Shown: piece by piece, positions 23,301-33,735 of the stretch
Numbering within the stretch: the stretch's first letter is position 1
Layout: every line of letters begins with the position of its first letter
Origin: Amoebophrya sp. A120
Taxonomy: Eukaryota; Sar; Dinophyceae; Syndiniales; Amoebophryaceae
Direction: 5' to 3'
NCBI GenBank assembly: GCA_905178155.1
Contig: CAJINV010000006.1
Coordinates: forward strand, 316,398-380,397
DNA: 64,000 nt
Notes under the pieces: generated by a model
Databases searched by the model: none
The model's input: the letters and a program-made list of their open reading frames with translations, nothing else
What the model was told of the DNA's origin: nothing
Made by a program: the position numbers and the translations under genes

Positions 23301-26009
23301 AAGCTGCAATCTCGTTTTGGTCAAATGAATCCGACTTGACGACGTCCTGGACAAGAACTGGCTCGGGTTCCTTCTTTTCGTTAGAATTTTCCACTTTTTT
23401 GGCAGCGCAGGAGCTTCCACCAGTTGGAATATTACCTGCTTGTTCCAAATGTACCCGGTCCACCTCCTTGTTCTCCTTTTTCTTTTCCTCGACCTTTTTC
23501 GAACTACTTTTGACCCCCTCCAACAGTTGCCTCTCAATTTGCTGCTTCAACTCCGCCTTTGCTTTGCTTACACTTTTATCCTGTGCAAAAGTTTCGTACC
23601 CGTTTCGTATGAATGGAAATGCAAGTCTTGCATTACAAATCTTTTTCTGAAGGTAAATCCGCATTAGAAACTTTATCTCTCATGCTGAGTGAATTTGTAA
23701 TGCATTTATACGAGTAGGAGGACGATACTTTTGCAGTTCATAGCTTTCCTCGTACTCGGCTAGTGTGTAGGTTCTGGACAAGTCGATCCCGCTGGGCACG
23801 TAGGTTAACTTTGCATTTGGCTGAGCTGGTGCGCCGTTAAGTAGATTTGGATGGCGGTCTCGTTTATTTTGACTCGTTTTACTGTCGTTCAACATCTGCA
23901 CACGGTTATTTTCCTTCTGCTCTTCACTCGTCTCCGCGGAGTTGCCCTGGTCGTGCTGCGCCGCAACCGGTGCGGCCAAAGCCTGCGCTTGGCTGAGAAA
24001 CATTGAAAAGTGAAAGAAGCATATCACACCAAAAATAAACGTATAGTGGTTCTCCGATACCGATTCTATGCGTCTCGAACTCGAGCATGTTGGATTTTAT
24101 CAAGTATATCATTCGTTGCTTATGAACTACACAAGATTCTACACAAATAAACATGAAGATTTTCTTGACGATACTATGCGCAAAAAATCTCGTCGTCCAC
24201 AAGTACTACACACATCAAAACCACAGTTCTGTACCGATCCTCCCACTGTCCTGGTCCACGGCGATTCACCTTTCCCTGTTTCACTTTCTGTCGGTTCTGC
24301 TTCAAGACCCGCAAGTGCGCACTGCAATACAGCTCCTCCGGGTTGGAAACGTGCATGAAGTCCTCGTCGTCTGCTGTCAATTCTATAACCGGGGGTTTGC
24401 TGGGAGTTGTGTAATTTTCGTCTTCATCGGAGTTGATTTCTTCTTCCTTTAATATTCCGTCGTCGTGTAGGAAATTTTTGTTTCGGCGTCCCACACGACG
24501 ACCAACAACCGTGTTTTCTAAATCCAAATCCATCTTGTCGGTAGTAGTGGTAAAAGAACCTCCCACGACAGGGACAGCCTGTGAAGAAAATGAGTTGTTC
24601 AGCATTTTTCGTCCGGCGTCCTTATCCCCCCGTTCTTGTTTCATCCGTTGATCATCATTTTCATTCCGGGCTAAAAAAGCCGCTACAAAATCCTCTGCTT
24701 CGGTCGATGTTTTGTGTTGTTTTTTAACACCAGATTTCTCCTCATTGTCGTTGTGGTTGATGCCCATGCCCTGCATCGAATATGCATTGCAAATATCCAC
24801 TCTGGATGTGTATTGGAAATGAACTGCAACTTGTCATGCGAAATCTGGATCCGACGCAAATAACTCTGTGTTGCATGAATACCAAAAGTTGTGGTCCGCT
24901 TTTGAGGACCACTGGTTGAGAGGGAGTTTTTACTTCTCATGCAGGATATTGGGCATGATACAGATCTCACAGAATCTGTCATGCTAGGTCCTGCATGATT
25001 CATCCAGCCCTCGTGGCTGATGGTAATCCTGCATGACAAGTCTTGCATTCTTCTAGACGCTTCTAGGAATTATATTTGCAATGGATACCAAATTCGTCAA
25101 AAGATCGTCGATCGTCATCTCGGTAGCTGCAATTGTAGTTGAATTTTTCCGGTCAACATTTTCTAAATTCTTCTCATCTGTGCTAGTAGTTGTGTTTACA
25201 GTTGTCAAAGTGGTCATCGCTACTTCCGAATAAAAATTGCCCTTCCTCCTCCCGTTCTCATCCAGTTTTCGATTCGTGCGGTTGGTTCTTTCATCGATAT
25301 CCTCAACCATCGGTGGCCGCCGCTTCAGGGAGGTAGTTGAGAGTTGTTGTAGTTGTTGGTCCTCCTCCTGTCCTGCTTGCACCCCCGTTGTATAAAAATT
25401 ACTGTTGTAGTCGTTGTGCAAAAGCGACGCCGCGCTACTATTGCTTTGATGTGATGCCTGCCCCGGGCGGATGAAGCTTGGAATAGAAGAACTCCCTGCA
25501 TCTGTGTTCATCTTCTCGTGTTTGTCACTGGGAAGGTTGCCCTGCGCTCGTCGCAGGTCTAACAAAAACGAAACCAGAGCAGCCTCGGGAGCGAAACTGC
25601 TGGTAGTGCACTTTGTAGGTCTACTACTTCCGGGGTCATGTTTCATCTGTAACACGGCAGGAGCGGGGGATTCTTCGACAGCAGGGGGTTCCTGCTCACC
25701 GCTCGGTTGGTTCTTGGGTTGTTGTTTATTTACTAGGCTGTTTTCAACATCATCTTGGGTAGTAGTTGTTGTTTTTTTGGACGAACTTGACGTGGTCCCA
25801 CGATCATCTCCTGCATTTGCTGGCTGTGTCGTGGACGAGTCGTGTGATACAATCGGTGCTGCAGCCCGGGTGGTCGTTTTCGTTGAATTGCTCAAGGTGG
25901 ATTTGGGGTTGGCGGCTTTACTAAGGGTAATATTGTCGGTCTGATCCTCTACATCCAGCAGGCATGGCGGATTGGGTACCGCTGCCGGCTTCGCCGGAGA
26001 CTCAGGCAT
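11323..26009 (-). CDS. Large Ser/Thr-rich low-complexity protein, unknown function
   Basis: One gene assembled from about 26 exons, starting at the ATG at 26009 (MPESPAKPAAVPN) and ending at TGA 11323-11325. Junctions checked by hand stay in frame. At the GT-AG intron 23993-24234, GQWEDR joins QAQALAAP. Across IEs 15713-15995, 15433-15642 and 15142-15404 the frame runs RPFDVRKNIARVEKR, then EKDEAKKKKLKELEK, then DERFRHRRRLVEG. Across 12866-13015 STTS joins DNLTIS, and across 11976-12119 AKRIR joins KSIDIF. Most of the protein is Ser, Thr, Asn, Glu and Lys low complexity with a poly-Ser tract (17.13-17.3 kb) and a basic coiled-coil-like stretch near 15.1-15.8 kb. A segment at 21.16-21.86 kb is paralogous to the glycosyltransferase-like gene. 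No domain recognised. Earlier splitting into two or more genes cannot be excluded. Confidence 0.65.
11408..11669. mobile_element. Family A introner, TSD ccatt
   Basis: 262 bp with ends TATCAAATGCAAAAATGTCT and its complement ending CATTTCATA. TSD ccatt at 11403-11407 and 11670-11674. Removal joins LNAEM to EAFSDV in frame, followed by the stop. Confidence 0.93.
11976..12119. mobile_element. Family B introner, TSD tcgga
   Basis: 144 bp. B-type ends (TATGAATCGCAAAAGCATCG and TTTTGCAGTGCATA), TSD tcgga, in-frame join AKRIR/KSIDIF. Confidence 0.92.
12866..13015. mobile_element. Family B introner, TSD agagg
   Basis: 150 bp. TATGCATTGCAAAAGTATCG to CGATACTTTTGCACAGGATA. TSD agagg at both sides; in-frame join. 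Confidence 0.93.
13246..13737. mobile_element. Enlarged family D introner, TSD not visible
   Basis: 492 bp, about twice the usual D length. Ends TATGAAAGTGCACAAAATAA and TTTTTGTGCACTCTCATA. The flanks ccccg and gcggc do not match, yet removing the element with 5 nt keeps the frame (EVARGR/KKMCNADT). The middle (about 13370-13640) is unrelated to other D copies and may be a further insertion. Confidence 0.65.
13753..14052. mobile_element. Family H introner, TSD gccac
   Basis: 300 bp. TATTACAATGAAAAATGCCC to GGGGCATTTTTCACTGTAATA; perfect TSD gccac. Confidence 0.93.
14151..14350. mobile_element. Family I introner, TSD aaggt
   Basis: 200 bp. TATCCAAGAAAAAAACATTG at the left, TTTTTTTCTAGGATA at the right, TSD aaggt. 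Confidence 0.9.
14392..14634. mobile_element. Family A introner, TSD 4/5
   Basis: 243 bp. A-type ends with GTCCGGATGTCTGG at the left and CCAGACCCAGACAT at the right. Flanks gttct and tttct; frame kept (TKAKN/TSSTTTS). Confidence 0.85.
14718..14895. mobile_element. Family B introner (diverged), TSD 4/5
   Basis: 178 bp. TATGCATTGCAAAAGTAAAA to AATACTTTTGCACAGGATA; flanks cgaga and tgaga. Confidence 0.8.
14957..15050 (-). other. GT-AG spliceosomal intron
   Basis: On the minus strand the donor is AAG/GTAGATTTAC and the acceptor ATACTTAG. 94 nt with no TIRs or TSD. It lies between IEs of the same gene. Confidence 0.7.
15142..15404. mobile_element. Family A introner, TSD attct
   Basis: 263 bp. 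TATCAAATGCAAAAGTGTCT to TTTTTGCACTTGATA; perfect TSD; in-frame join KKLKEL/EKDERF. Confidence 0.93.
15433..15642. mobile_element. Family B introner, TSD 4/5
   Basis: 210 bp. TATTATCGACATTGCAAAAA to GCTTTTGCAATGGATA; flanks gcttc and ccttc; in-frame join EKDE/AKKKK. Confidence 0.85.
15713..15995. mobile_element. Family F introner, TSD gtcga
   Basis: 283 bp. TATCCCGTCCAAAAACATCC to GGGACGTTTTTAATCAGGATA; perfect TSD; in-frame join LRPFD/VRKNIA. Confidence 0.93.
16802..17123. mobile_element. Family C introner, TSD cgagg
   Basis: 322 bp. Left end CATCAAAAGGAAAAATCCCC, right end GGGGGGATTTTTCCTCTCAATA; perfect TSD. Confidence 0.92.
17445..17680. mobile_element. Family G introner, TSD atttg
   Basis: 236 bp. 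TATGGTGTTCTCAACTGTTA to CGTTTGAGAACTCCATA with repeated CTCAACTGTTAC blocks; perfect TSD. Confidence 0.92.
17730..17990. mobile_element. Family A introner, TSD cttct
   Basis: 261 bp. TATGCATTGCAAATATGTCT to ATATTTGCATTTGATA; perfect TSD. Only 29 nt of exon separates it from the next IE. Confidence 0.92.
18020..18168. mobile_element. Family B introner, TSD ttcat
   Basis: 149 bp. TATGCTGTGCAAAAGTATCG to CGATACTTTTGCAGTTCATA; perfect TSD. Confidence 0.93.
18824..19135. mobile_element. Family C introner, TSD 4/5
   Basis: 312 bp. TATCAAAAGTAAAAACCCAC to GGGGGGATTTTTCCTCGCAGTA; flanks tcaag and tcaac. Confidence 0.85.
19604..19871. mobile_element. Family A introner, TSD cgcta
   Basis: 268 bp. 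TATCAAGTGTAAAAATGTCT to AGACATTTTTACAGTTGATA; perfect TSD. Confidence 0.93.
19927..20359. mobile_element. Family A introner carrying a nested K element
   Basis: The A element starts TATCAAATG at 19927, is interrupted at 19936-20106, resumes AAATGCAAATATGTCTGGG, and ends GCAATGCATA at 20359. The outer flanks (cgtca, caact) do not match. Confidence 0.85.
19936..20106. mobile_element. Family K element nested in family A, TSD aaatg
   Basis: 171 bp with TIRs of about 50 bp (TATTCCACAGAAAAAGACCG and CGGTCTTTTTCTGGGGGATA). The TSD aaatg is formed from the host A element's own terminus, so K inserted after A did. Confidence 0.93.
20485..20752. mobile_element. Family A introner, TSD gacga
   Basis: 268 bp. 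TATCAAAGGTAAAAGTGTCT to GGATTTTTACAGTTGATA; perfect TSD. Confidence 0.93.
20804..21015. mobile_element. Family E introner, TSD caggg
   Basis: 212 bp. TATCCCAGGAAAAAAGTGTT to AACACTTTTTTCCCACGATA; perfect TSD. Confidence 0.93.
21160..21860. repeat. Segment paralogous to 2807-3640
   Basis: 21160-21319 matches 2807-2970, and 21513-21860 matches about 2971-2983 plus 3236-3560, both as minus-strand coding sequence. The encoded proteins share CTTSTRAASS, STAVPQQELGE, NICLQQPETTTPSTASSAGS and SSGEKNPSFS. The two copies carry different IEs. Confidence 0.9.
21320..21512. mobile_element. Family C introner, TSD gcgag
   Basis: 193 bp. TATTGAGAGGAAAAATCCCC to GGGGGGATTTTTCCTTTTGATA; TSD gcgag. The paralogous site at 2958-2970 in the glycosyltransferase-like gene is empty (ggagggcgaggaataacg), which proves the boundaries. 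Confidence 0.95.
23577..23742. mobile_element. Family B introner, TSD 4/5
   Basis: 166 bp. TATCCTGTGCAAAAGTTTCG to CGATACTTTTGCAGTTCATA; flanks acttt and gcttt. Confidence 0.87.
23993..24234 (-). other. GT-AG intron joining the two halves of the large gene
   Basis: Minus-strand donor GATCG/GTACAG and acceptor CACTTTTCAATGTTTCTCAG with a polypyrimidine tract. Splicing keeps the frame (GQWEDR/QAQALAAP). An in-frame stop just past the donor would otherwise end the upstream part. Confidence 0.7.
24781..25087. mobile_element. Family A-like introner, weak TSD
   Basis: 307 bp. TATGCATTGCAAATATCCAC to ATTTGCAATGGATA, with several GCATGACAAG motifs inside. Flanks tcgaa and ccaaa (3/5). Confidence 0.75.
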
Positions 26010-26315
26010 GGTTTGGGTTTTCTGGGTTGAATTTTTCCGGTAGTTTTATTTTGTCGCAATTCTATGTTTGACTCTGATGTCTCTTTTACTTTCTACAAAT
26101 AAGGAACAAAACCCGATGAAACATGTGAAATAAAGTTTGTATTCGACCGTTACCAGTCGTGGCACGCAAGAACAGATCGACGCAACATGGGTAATTATCA
26201 TTATGCGAGCGTGCCGGCACGCTGATGATTTATATTTAATAATTTGTAGTATGTATGTTTTTTTTCATCAGGAAATAAGCCGTCCGTGATTTCTTTCACA
26301 TAGGCCCAGAAACTG
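26010..26315. other. 5' flank of the large Ser/Thr-rich gene
   Basis: AT-rich, no IE, no ORF I can support. It must contain the promoter of the gene starting at 26009; no motif recognised. Confidence 0.4.
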
Positions 26316-29150
26316 CTGGACTTAGAAGAGGAATCCAGGCTGCTCGCCGTGACGGTTACAAGCACTTAAGCACACCACATCAATCTCCGCAACAATGCTA
26401 CCAGGTAACCAGTTGCTCAGCGGGACTTGAGTATCAATATACGGAAAACAGCAGGCAATCTTTTTTGGCATTCGCAGGGAACACTTACAGAGGACAACTC
26501 CCAAAACAGCAGGCTCGTGACATTCACAGATACACCTTCCCAGGCGGCGCGCCATCTGAGGAGAGAAACCACGCCGGCCCGCCGCGGGCGGGTGCGAAAA
26601 CGCTGCGGCCTGCGTACGAATGCACGGCGCCGCGCTGGCTGACTTGCTTCCAAGGCCAACGGGCGGGCCACCTCGCTCACTGAGGCTGGCCAGCTCGGCA
26701 CGCCGGCAGGACACAAGCGGGCGGCCACTCATCTCCAGGGCATGGGCGTGCCACGCCCCCCCCCTGGCGGGGGGGTGGCGAGGGGCCCTCGCGGGCGGTG
26801 GTGGCGAGAATGAACCAGCGCCGCCAGCCGGCAGGCGGTCCCGGACCGCCTGACCGGACCGGGTCCGGTCAGGTCTGCCTTGCGAGCGACCCGGCATACC
26901 TCGCAACGCGGAGAGGGAGCCTCCGCGCTGCCGGCAGCGGGGCGGGGGGGGGGGCCAAACTACCCAAAGCGCCGCCCCGCCGGGGGCGCTGCACACGGTC
27001 ACGGCGCTGCCCTTGCTCGGCGTTTGCAGCGGCCCGCTCTCGTGCTTCCGAGCTGGGCAGCATGAACAAAACCCACCACACAAGCCGCACGGGTGCCGGG
27101 TCCTATGCCCGTCCCAGCGCCAGGGGAGCACGGGCGCCGAATCGCATGGCGGGCCCGCTACCACATGCCTGCGGGCAGATGCCGGCCGGCGCCTTTTCGA
27201 CGAGCCCGGCAAGGGGCGCGGCTGACGGCGCAGGGCGCGCGCAAAGGGGCCGCGAAATCCCGCGCGCGCGGGGCGGGGTACTCAGGGCGGGGCGCCGTGC
27301 GCGTGGCCCGACACTCCCACAGGAGGGCGCGGGCAAACCGCGCCCGCGCCCTACAAATAGGCGCGGGGCGCGCGGGCCCGCCGCCCAGTCTCGCGGCCTC
27401 CGCTCAACTCGATCACGCGCGCGCGCCCCTCGGCATGCCCGTCGTCGACACTGTTGCCGGGGCCGCGCGCGCATCTGGAGCGCGCTGCATCACGCGGGCC
27501 GTGCACATCTTGGGCGTGCTGCACTTGATCCCGCGCGCCGCCCCGGAGCTATTTCGGCGCCTTTCACCGGAGCTATTTCGGCGCCTTTTATTTCGGCGCC
27601 TGATTCCGCCCGCCGCATTCACTCGCGGCCCCTGTTCGAATGGCATCAAGTTACAAGGTAGCAACTTTGCCCGCTGCTGGTTCATTTCGGCAGGATTCAT
27701 CTCCGTTCAATGTATGTAGAAATCTCTGATGAACACCACGCACCTCTTCGCGTTTGGGACGAGACAAAAACGTAGAAATAAGTTCATCTGCATTTTAAAT
27801 TCTCTTCGACGACGAAACTTCAATTAATCTTCGGTGCTGGGAGCTGTGTAATTCTCCCATGTTATCCACAGCTCTATCTTTAATACGACTTTTGCGGCGG
27901 CAGAAGCACCGGTTTTTTTAGTACTTATCGACCAGCACATCAATTGCGTTTCTTTCTCTTCTTCTTCTTCTTCTTCTTTCTCTTCTTCCAATCGGTGAAT
28001 TCAACAAAGTGCAAGTCTTGCAGGGTTCCTATTTGCGAGCAGCGACTACAAGAAGTCTACGACGAATTATACAATGTTTATGTTGAATGATGTCGTCCAC
28101 CTACGCTACTTATGTAAAATCAGAATCGGAAAGAAGAAAGCTGACTAAAAACGGATGGGATTCATACTTAATTTCATTTCTGATAGCCGGCACTGATCTT
28201 TGGAAAAAAAAGCTCCGCTACTTCTAAGCAGTGTCGTGAGAAAAATACAATCACTCAGTGTCTCAAGAGAGTACACGACCACGACAGCGATCACGTCGAC
28301 GACCTCTACAACATCAATAAGGAAGATGAACCAACGCCACTCTATACATCGCCACCAACCTTCCTGCTCAGCATCATCATTTTTATCTCCGCCGACAAAT
28401 TTTGATGCCTTAACCACGACCCGTGCATCGGCATCCCCAAGAACTCCCCGCCGAGGCCGACCCACTAATATCTGCATCAAGACCATTCGCAGCTCGGCAT
28501 TCTTATTTGTATATTGTGCAACATCTTCTCCTCAAAAACCTCCCGGTTGTTTTTTGCGTCGCCAACAACCGTGTTTGCTGTTTCCACTTCGCTTTTGTTT
28601 CATTGTGGTTCGTCGTGGTCGGTGTAGTTTGTTTATTGGGTTTTTCCGCACAGCCTTTCTAATAGAAAAATCGCAAACCTTGGGTGGAAGGTTCTTCCCT
28701 TGGGATCGTCAACATCCAATTCCGCCCCTAGCAGCTGGTTGTTGAAATTCAACATCTACGGAAATTTTCATCTCGATGTAGTTGTAGGAAAGTGGTTAGT
28801 GGTACTGGTTAGAGAGGGTTTGCAAGTTGCTGTTCATCGTAGGTGTTGAGAAATTCTAAATTTTTTGTTGTTTCCCCGTCCTGGGGCTGGGTAGTTGTAG
28901 TGGATTTCCATCCTCATCTACCTCCGAAACCGTGTGGCCACTTTCATCCGTATCTACCAACAACTCCTCCACCGCTGTTATTTAGTTGATCTCCGCTGTC
29001 ATTTTCATCCTGGGTAGTTGATTTTTTTTGCACCCGCTCGTCGCCCCAAGATCTCCTGCATCTGCTGGTCGTTTAGTTGACGAATCGCGTAATACAATCG
29101 GTGCTGCGGCCCGGGTCGTAAGCTCTATTATTTGCATTTTGGTTTCAAGC
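26316..29150. repeat. Direct duplication unit, copy 1
   Basis: Order of parts: agaagaggaatcca border, a stretch with gaacacttacagaggaca, a very GC-rich core (26.5-27.6 kb) with a conserved box at about 27237-27390, AT-rich sequence with gcgtttgggacgagacaaaa, then gatagccggcactgatcttt at 28180. Copy 2 at 29352-31750 has the same parts in the same order, diverged. Confidence 0.8.
28860..29150 (-). pseudogene. Decayed fragment of the Ser/Thr-rich gene, copy 1
   Basis: Minus-strand reading gives TRAAAPIVLRDSSTKRPADA, matching TRAAAPIVSHDSSTTQPANA in the intact gene near 25.81-25.88 kb. The neighbouring part matches 31450-31565. Stops and lack of a start indicate a relic. Confidence 0.65.
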
Positions 29151-29351
29151 ACGCGCAATTGAAGTAAGGGCAATTAAGGTTGTCTTTAACCGTTAATGCT
29201 GTTACTGTTATACACAAAAATAGATCGGATCGAAGATAATTACGCGAGTGACAGCCGCGGCTGCGCGCTGGTCTATTGCTTTGCGCTGTTTCTTTTTTCT
29301 CTGGAATATAATTGGATACACCGTGCGCGACTTGTGTCACAGCTGCTATGT

Positions 29352-31750
29352 TGAGAAGAGGAATCCAAGCGCCCCAGCTCATCATCGTCTTTCTTAATGA
29401 AAGGCATATAGAATGACAGAACGCAGTCACATCTAGCTCCGCAACAACGCTAGCTACCGGCCGTGGATATTCATTACGGACAACAGCTGCCGGCAAATTT
29501 TTTTGGCAGGGAACACTTACAGAGGACAAGTCGCCAAACATGCTGGCGACATCGATTGATACATCTTTCAAGGCGGCGCGCCGGCCATTAGAGGAGAGAT
29601 GCCACGCCGTCCCGCCCCGGGCGGGCGGGCGCGAAAAAGCTGCGACCTCCGTATGCTTGCGCGGCGGGCGCCGCACTTCCACGGCCAGCCGGCGGGCAGA
29701 CTGCAGCAGGGCGCAGACCACAGGCGGCCGGGGTGTTCGGTGGGCAAGGCTGGCCACCCTGGCAAGGCGGGCCAGCTCGGACGGCGGGCAAGGCCGGCGG
29801 CAGGCCCAGACAGCGCAGGGCACGGGCGAACGGCCCTCGCTAATTGATTGCCAGGGGCGCACCAAGCAAGGTAGGCGGCCGGCCCCCGCGGACATCGGCG
29901 GGCGGTGCTATTCCGCGCAGGCAATCGCCCGGGCAGCTACTGGCGCCGCGCCGCCCGCTTCTGTGGCCGCCCCGAAGGGCGGCCAGGCTGTCAATATCTG
30001 TCGCTGGCGCCCTCTCCTTCCTCCGGAACGCCCTGCCGGCGTTCCAGCAACGTTCCAACAACGGGCAGTCCCAGTTCCGAGTCAAACGGCCGGCCCGCTT
30101 TCATTTTCTTGCGGGGCGGCCAGATGCCGGCCGGCACCAACCTTGTCGAACCCCCCGGCAAGGGGCGCGGCGATGTCGCCGCGCGGCGCTTGGCAAGCGG
30201 GCGCCGCGCCTAGAAGGCCCGCCCAGGACTGTCGGGGCAGGCGGCGCGCAAAGGGGCCGCGAAAGCCCGCGCGCGCGGGGCGGGGTACTCCGGGCGGGGC
30301 GCCGGGGGCGTGGCCCGATATTCCTGCAGGAGGGTGCGGGCAAACCGCGCCCGCGCCCTACAAATAGGCGCGGGGCGCGCGGGCCCGAAGAGGGGGCGAC
30401 ATCAAGTTACAAGGCAGCAACATTGCCCGCTGCTGGTTCTCTTCGGCCGGACTTGTCTCCGTTCAATCTATGTCGTATTCTCCGAACACCACGCTCCTCT
30501 TCGCGTTTGGGACGAGACAAAAACGTAGCAACAAATTATCGTCGTTCTAATTTCTCTTCGACGACGACGACGAAACCTCCTCAATCTTTGATTATTCGGT
30601 TCTGTAGCGGTCGAATTCTCCCAAAACTCATATCACTAATACCACTTTTGCGCCAGCAGATGCACCTGTTTAGTACTTATCGACCAGGAGCACATCAATC
30701 GCGTTTCTTTTTCTTTTTGCAATCGCTATATAAATGCAACAAAGTTTCTATTTGCGGACAGTGCCAACAAGTCTGCGAATTTACAATGTTTTTATTGTTG
30801 TTCACCTATGCAGCTACGTATGTAAAATCAGAAGCGGAATAAAGAAGAAAGCTCACTACTTAACGGAGGGGGTCCCGTTTTGATAGCCGGCACTGATCTT
30901 TGGAAAAAAAAAGCCGCGCTGTTATCAAGTAGTGTCGTCAGAAAAATAGAATCACTCAGTGTGTTAAGAGAGTACAGCACCACACCAGCAACCACGTCGA
31001 CCTCTACAACATTAATAGAGAACCAACGTTACCCTTATACATCATCACCAACTACCCCTCACACCATCATCATGATCTGCGCCGATCTCAACCACGGCTC
31101 GCGCATCTCCACGACCCTCGTGCGCGTCTTCTAAAAAAGGTGCCAAAGCACAGCTCCCTTTCTTGTGCGCCCCCTTTGCATGCTTAACCTCCGATTCCGG
31201 CCAGGTACTAGTAGCTGCGCCCGTAGTTGGTAGTTGAAGCGATGTGCTGTTCGTGGTAGTAGCTGAGAAAAAAAATGTGTCTCGCATCAACCTCCGTTTT
31301 TAGTTGAAACTAAACACCTTTGTTTTTTTTCATCTCGTTGTAGTTGTAGGAGAGTGGTTACTGGAATTGGTAGTGGTTGAAAAGAGGGTTCATTGCGAAG
31401 ACGGCGCAACTTGCTGTTCATCATAGTAGTTGGGGTATTCGGTAAAAATCTTGTTATTTCCTCGTCCTGAATAGTTGTAGTGGATTTCCATCCTCAGCTG
31501 CCTCCGAAACCGTGTGGTCATTTTCATCTTCCGTATCTACCAACAACTCCTCCGGTGTTATTTCACACGCGTCTTTCATCTTGGGTAGTTGATCTCCGCT
31601 GTCATTTTCAGCTCGTTCGACCTCCACCTGCGTCACGGTTAACAAATCCTTCTCGTCTTCCAGAATTCGAATTCCTCTACTCCCAGGCTGTTCTTCCGGA
31701 AACAAAACCATCTCCTCTGCGAATTTTGAAAAAAGTCCAAACAAGCCGTT
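29352..31750. repeat. Direct duplication unit, copy 2
   Basis: Counterpart of 26316-29150. The shared GC-rich box at about 30240-30390 differs from 27237-27390 at only a few positions, while the flanks are more diverged. The downstream gatagccggcactgatcttt is at 30880. Confidence 0.8.
31450..31744 (-). pseudogene. Decayed gene fragment, copy 2
   Basis: Minus-strand open stretch (MFGLFSKFAEEMVLFPEEQ, then ITPEELLVDTEDENDHTVSE) whose 3' part matches 28.86-28.98 kb. Acidic character fits the Ser/Thr-rich gene family. No intact gene is visible around it. Confidence 0.4.
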
Positions 31751-33349
31751 CTGTTCATTGCTGTTGTTTTATCCTCCGTGGGACAAACCTCATTTATCAG
31801 CAAAGCACCAGCACCGTCACGTTGTCTGGTTTTGGATTGTTGGTAGTTGTCTTTGCTGACAAACCAATCGTCAAGGTTGGATTGTTGGTTGTTTTTGTTC
31901 CCGTGGCCAAGACCATGGTTTTCCAAAGATGATTTTCCTCCTCCTCACGTTGGGACGTTGTTGCACAAAACCGCCGTTTTACTCAACTGCTGCAGTCCGC
32001 AGCTTGCCAATGCTCCTGCTGCAGTCCTCAACCCCTAACCTCCCCAGAGAAAACCCGACGCCGTGCCGTTGGCAAGTAAGTACCTAAATTTATTAAAAAA
32101 AATCAGAGCAGAGGACACGCGAGTACTAGCACTATAAACTTTTTCATGTGAGGAACCAGATCCATCCGCCGCTGTTGCGATAGCTATACCACGATGATGA
32201 TCTTGATCGCATGTAAACGGAAACTGCAATCAAACTTCACGATAGATCTTGAAAAAAGCGCGTACGAAAATGACAATTTTTGCATCTTTGCGTGAAGGCT
32301 GCGAGAGGTGGACTAAAGAGGACTAAACGCCGCTTTTTTCCATGGATTCCATTGATAAGCCGCTCGTGTTTGGAAAAACATATCGCACTGCCAATTTATC
32401 GTTTCTTCTAGGATCGGAAGCGCTGTTTCATTGTAGTATTACAGCGGTTTTCGTTTTTAATCGCTGCGAATTCTGCCTGGTAGTTATATCTTTCTTCCGA
32501 ATGGTTTCAATGCGTTTTCTTCTGGTTTGAACACAGCATCGCTTTTTTCCAAATAAAATCAGTAGCACCACGACGCCCACGCGGGACGAAATAGGAAGAT
32601 GGTAGCACTTTTCGTTGCGATGAGAAGGGTAAACGGTTTTCGTACATTTCATTCAATCAACGTTGTACTTGTACAGGGCTTATTCCACCTTAGCACGCAT
32701 AATACAAAAAGAAAATTCGGATTCATTGATCGCTCTAGCAAAGAGTCCTTGGGCAGCTGCAGTGGTCTGCTTTGGTTGTAGTTTATTTTGTACAGTTTTT
32801 ACATTCGTGGTCACAGATAGGCTCGAGGTGTGCTGTCTTTTTTTGTTTTTACCGGGCGATGTTTGAAACGGTGCATTTATTCTGTGCTAAATGGCCCTCG
32901 GCACTACGCACGACATCATGATCAATAGGCTCATGCCATGATGTTGATATCTGTGCTGTTTGATAAAAGGTATATTCAGTGTTTGCGAAACAAATAGTGA
33001 ACTCTTCGCGGTGTTTTATCTGGGAGATAGTAATCCATAGTTTTGCAGAAATAGGAAAGCCTACCGCTTTGCTTTGCAACGGTTCGAGATCACTTCCACC
33101 TCTCCGTGGTACATAAAAATCTTTAGGTTTTGCCGCCTGTTCGGCCTGCTAAAAACTCCTTCGTCTAAATTACGAAACTCTGGTTTTGCTGATGTTTAAA
33201 GTTAAACTCGAAATGGTGAAAATGCGATAAAATTCTTTTGTCTAAAATACGAAACTTCTGCTTGTGCTTTTCTGATGGCACTGTCACCAGTCAATCTGAT
33301 ATCATCAACGTTTGCTATTGTATTGTCTTGTTTTGCAGCAGCGCGTCTA
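31751..33349. other. Intergenic, no supported gene
   Basis: AT-rich, stops frequent on both strands, no IE ends. From about 33170 imperfect copies of AAATTACGAAATTCTGGTTG begin; the same word is repeated at 52369-52410. Confidence 0.45.
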
Positions 33350-33409
33350 AAATTACGAAATTCTGGTTGTAAAAAAGGGCGATACAAGTTTTGAGCTTGT
33401 TCCTTCTTC

Positions 33410-33735
33410 TATCAAAAGGAAAAATCCCCCTTCCCCATATCGAAAGGGTATGTTTCCGAAAATTTGTGTTGCTGATTTGAGGTCACAAATCGCATTTGTC
33501 TTGCAAGAAGACAAGGGCAGAAGCTTCCGCCCCATTATGGAAGCGATTTGTCATGCTGTTCTTGGGCCTAAAGGTGAGCCGTTTGCCGTGCTGCACAGCT
33601 AGACCCATACGCCCCTACCTAGCCTGGGGGTCTGGCCGCCGTGCCTTTCTGCAATACCAATCTGATTTGTGTACGCAAATTCAGCATCACAGATTTCCTT
33701 TTTGATATGGGGAGGGGGGATTTTTCCTTTCGATA
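33410..33735. mobile_element. Family C element in 3' flank of CFAP57, TSD tcttc
   Basis: 326 bp. TATCAAAAGGAAAAATCCCC to GATTTTTCCTTTCGATA; perfect TSD. The partial copy at about 52480 is empty here. It lies past the proposed stop codon, so if correct it is in the 3' UTR or outside the gene. Confidence 0.9.

Noticed and set aside
24174-26009. Separate gene ending at the stop near 24175
   Set aside because: A strong acceptor (TTTTCAATGTTTCTCAG) and a compatible donor join it in frame to the downstream exons, so I treat both as one gene; RNA data could reverse this.
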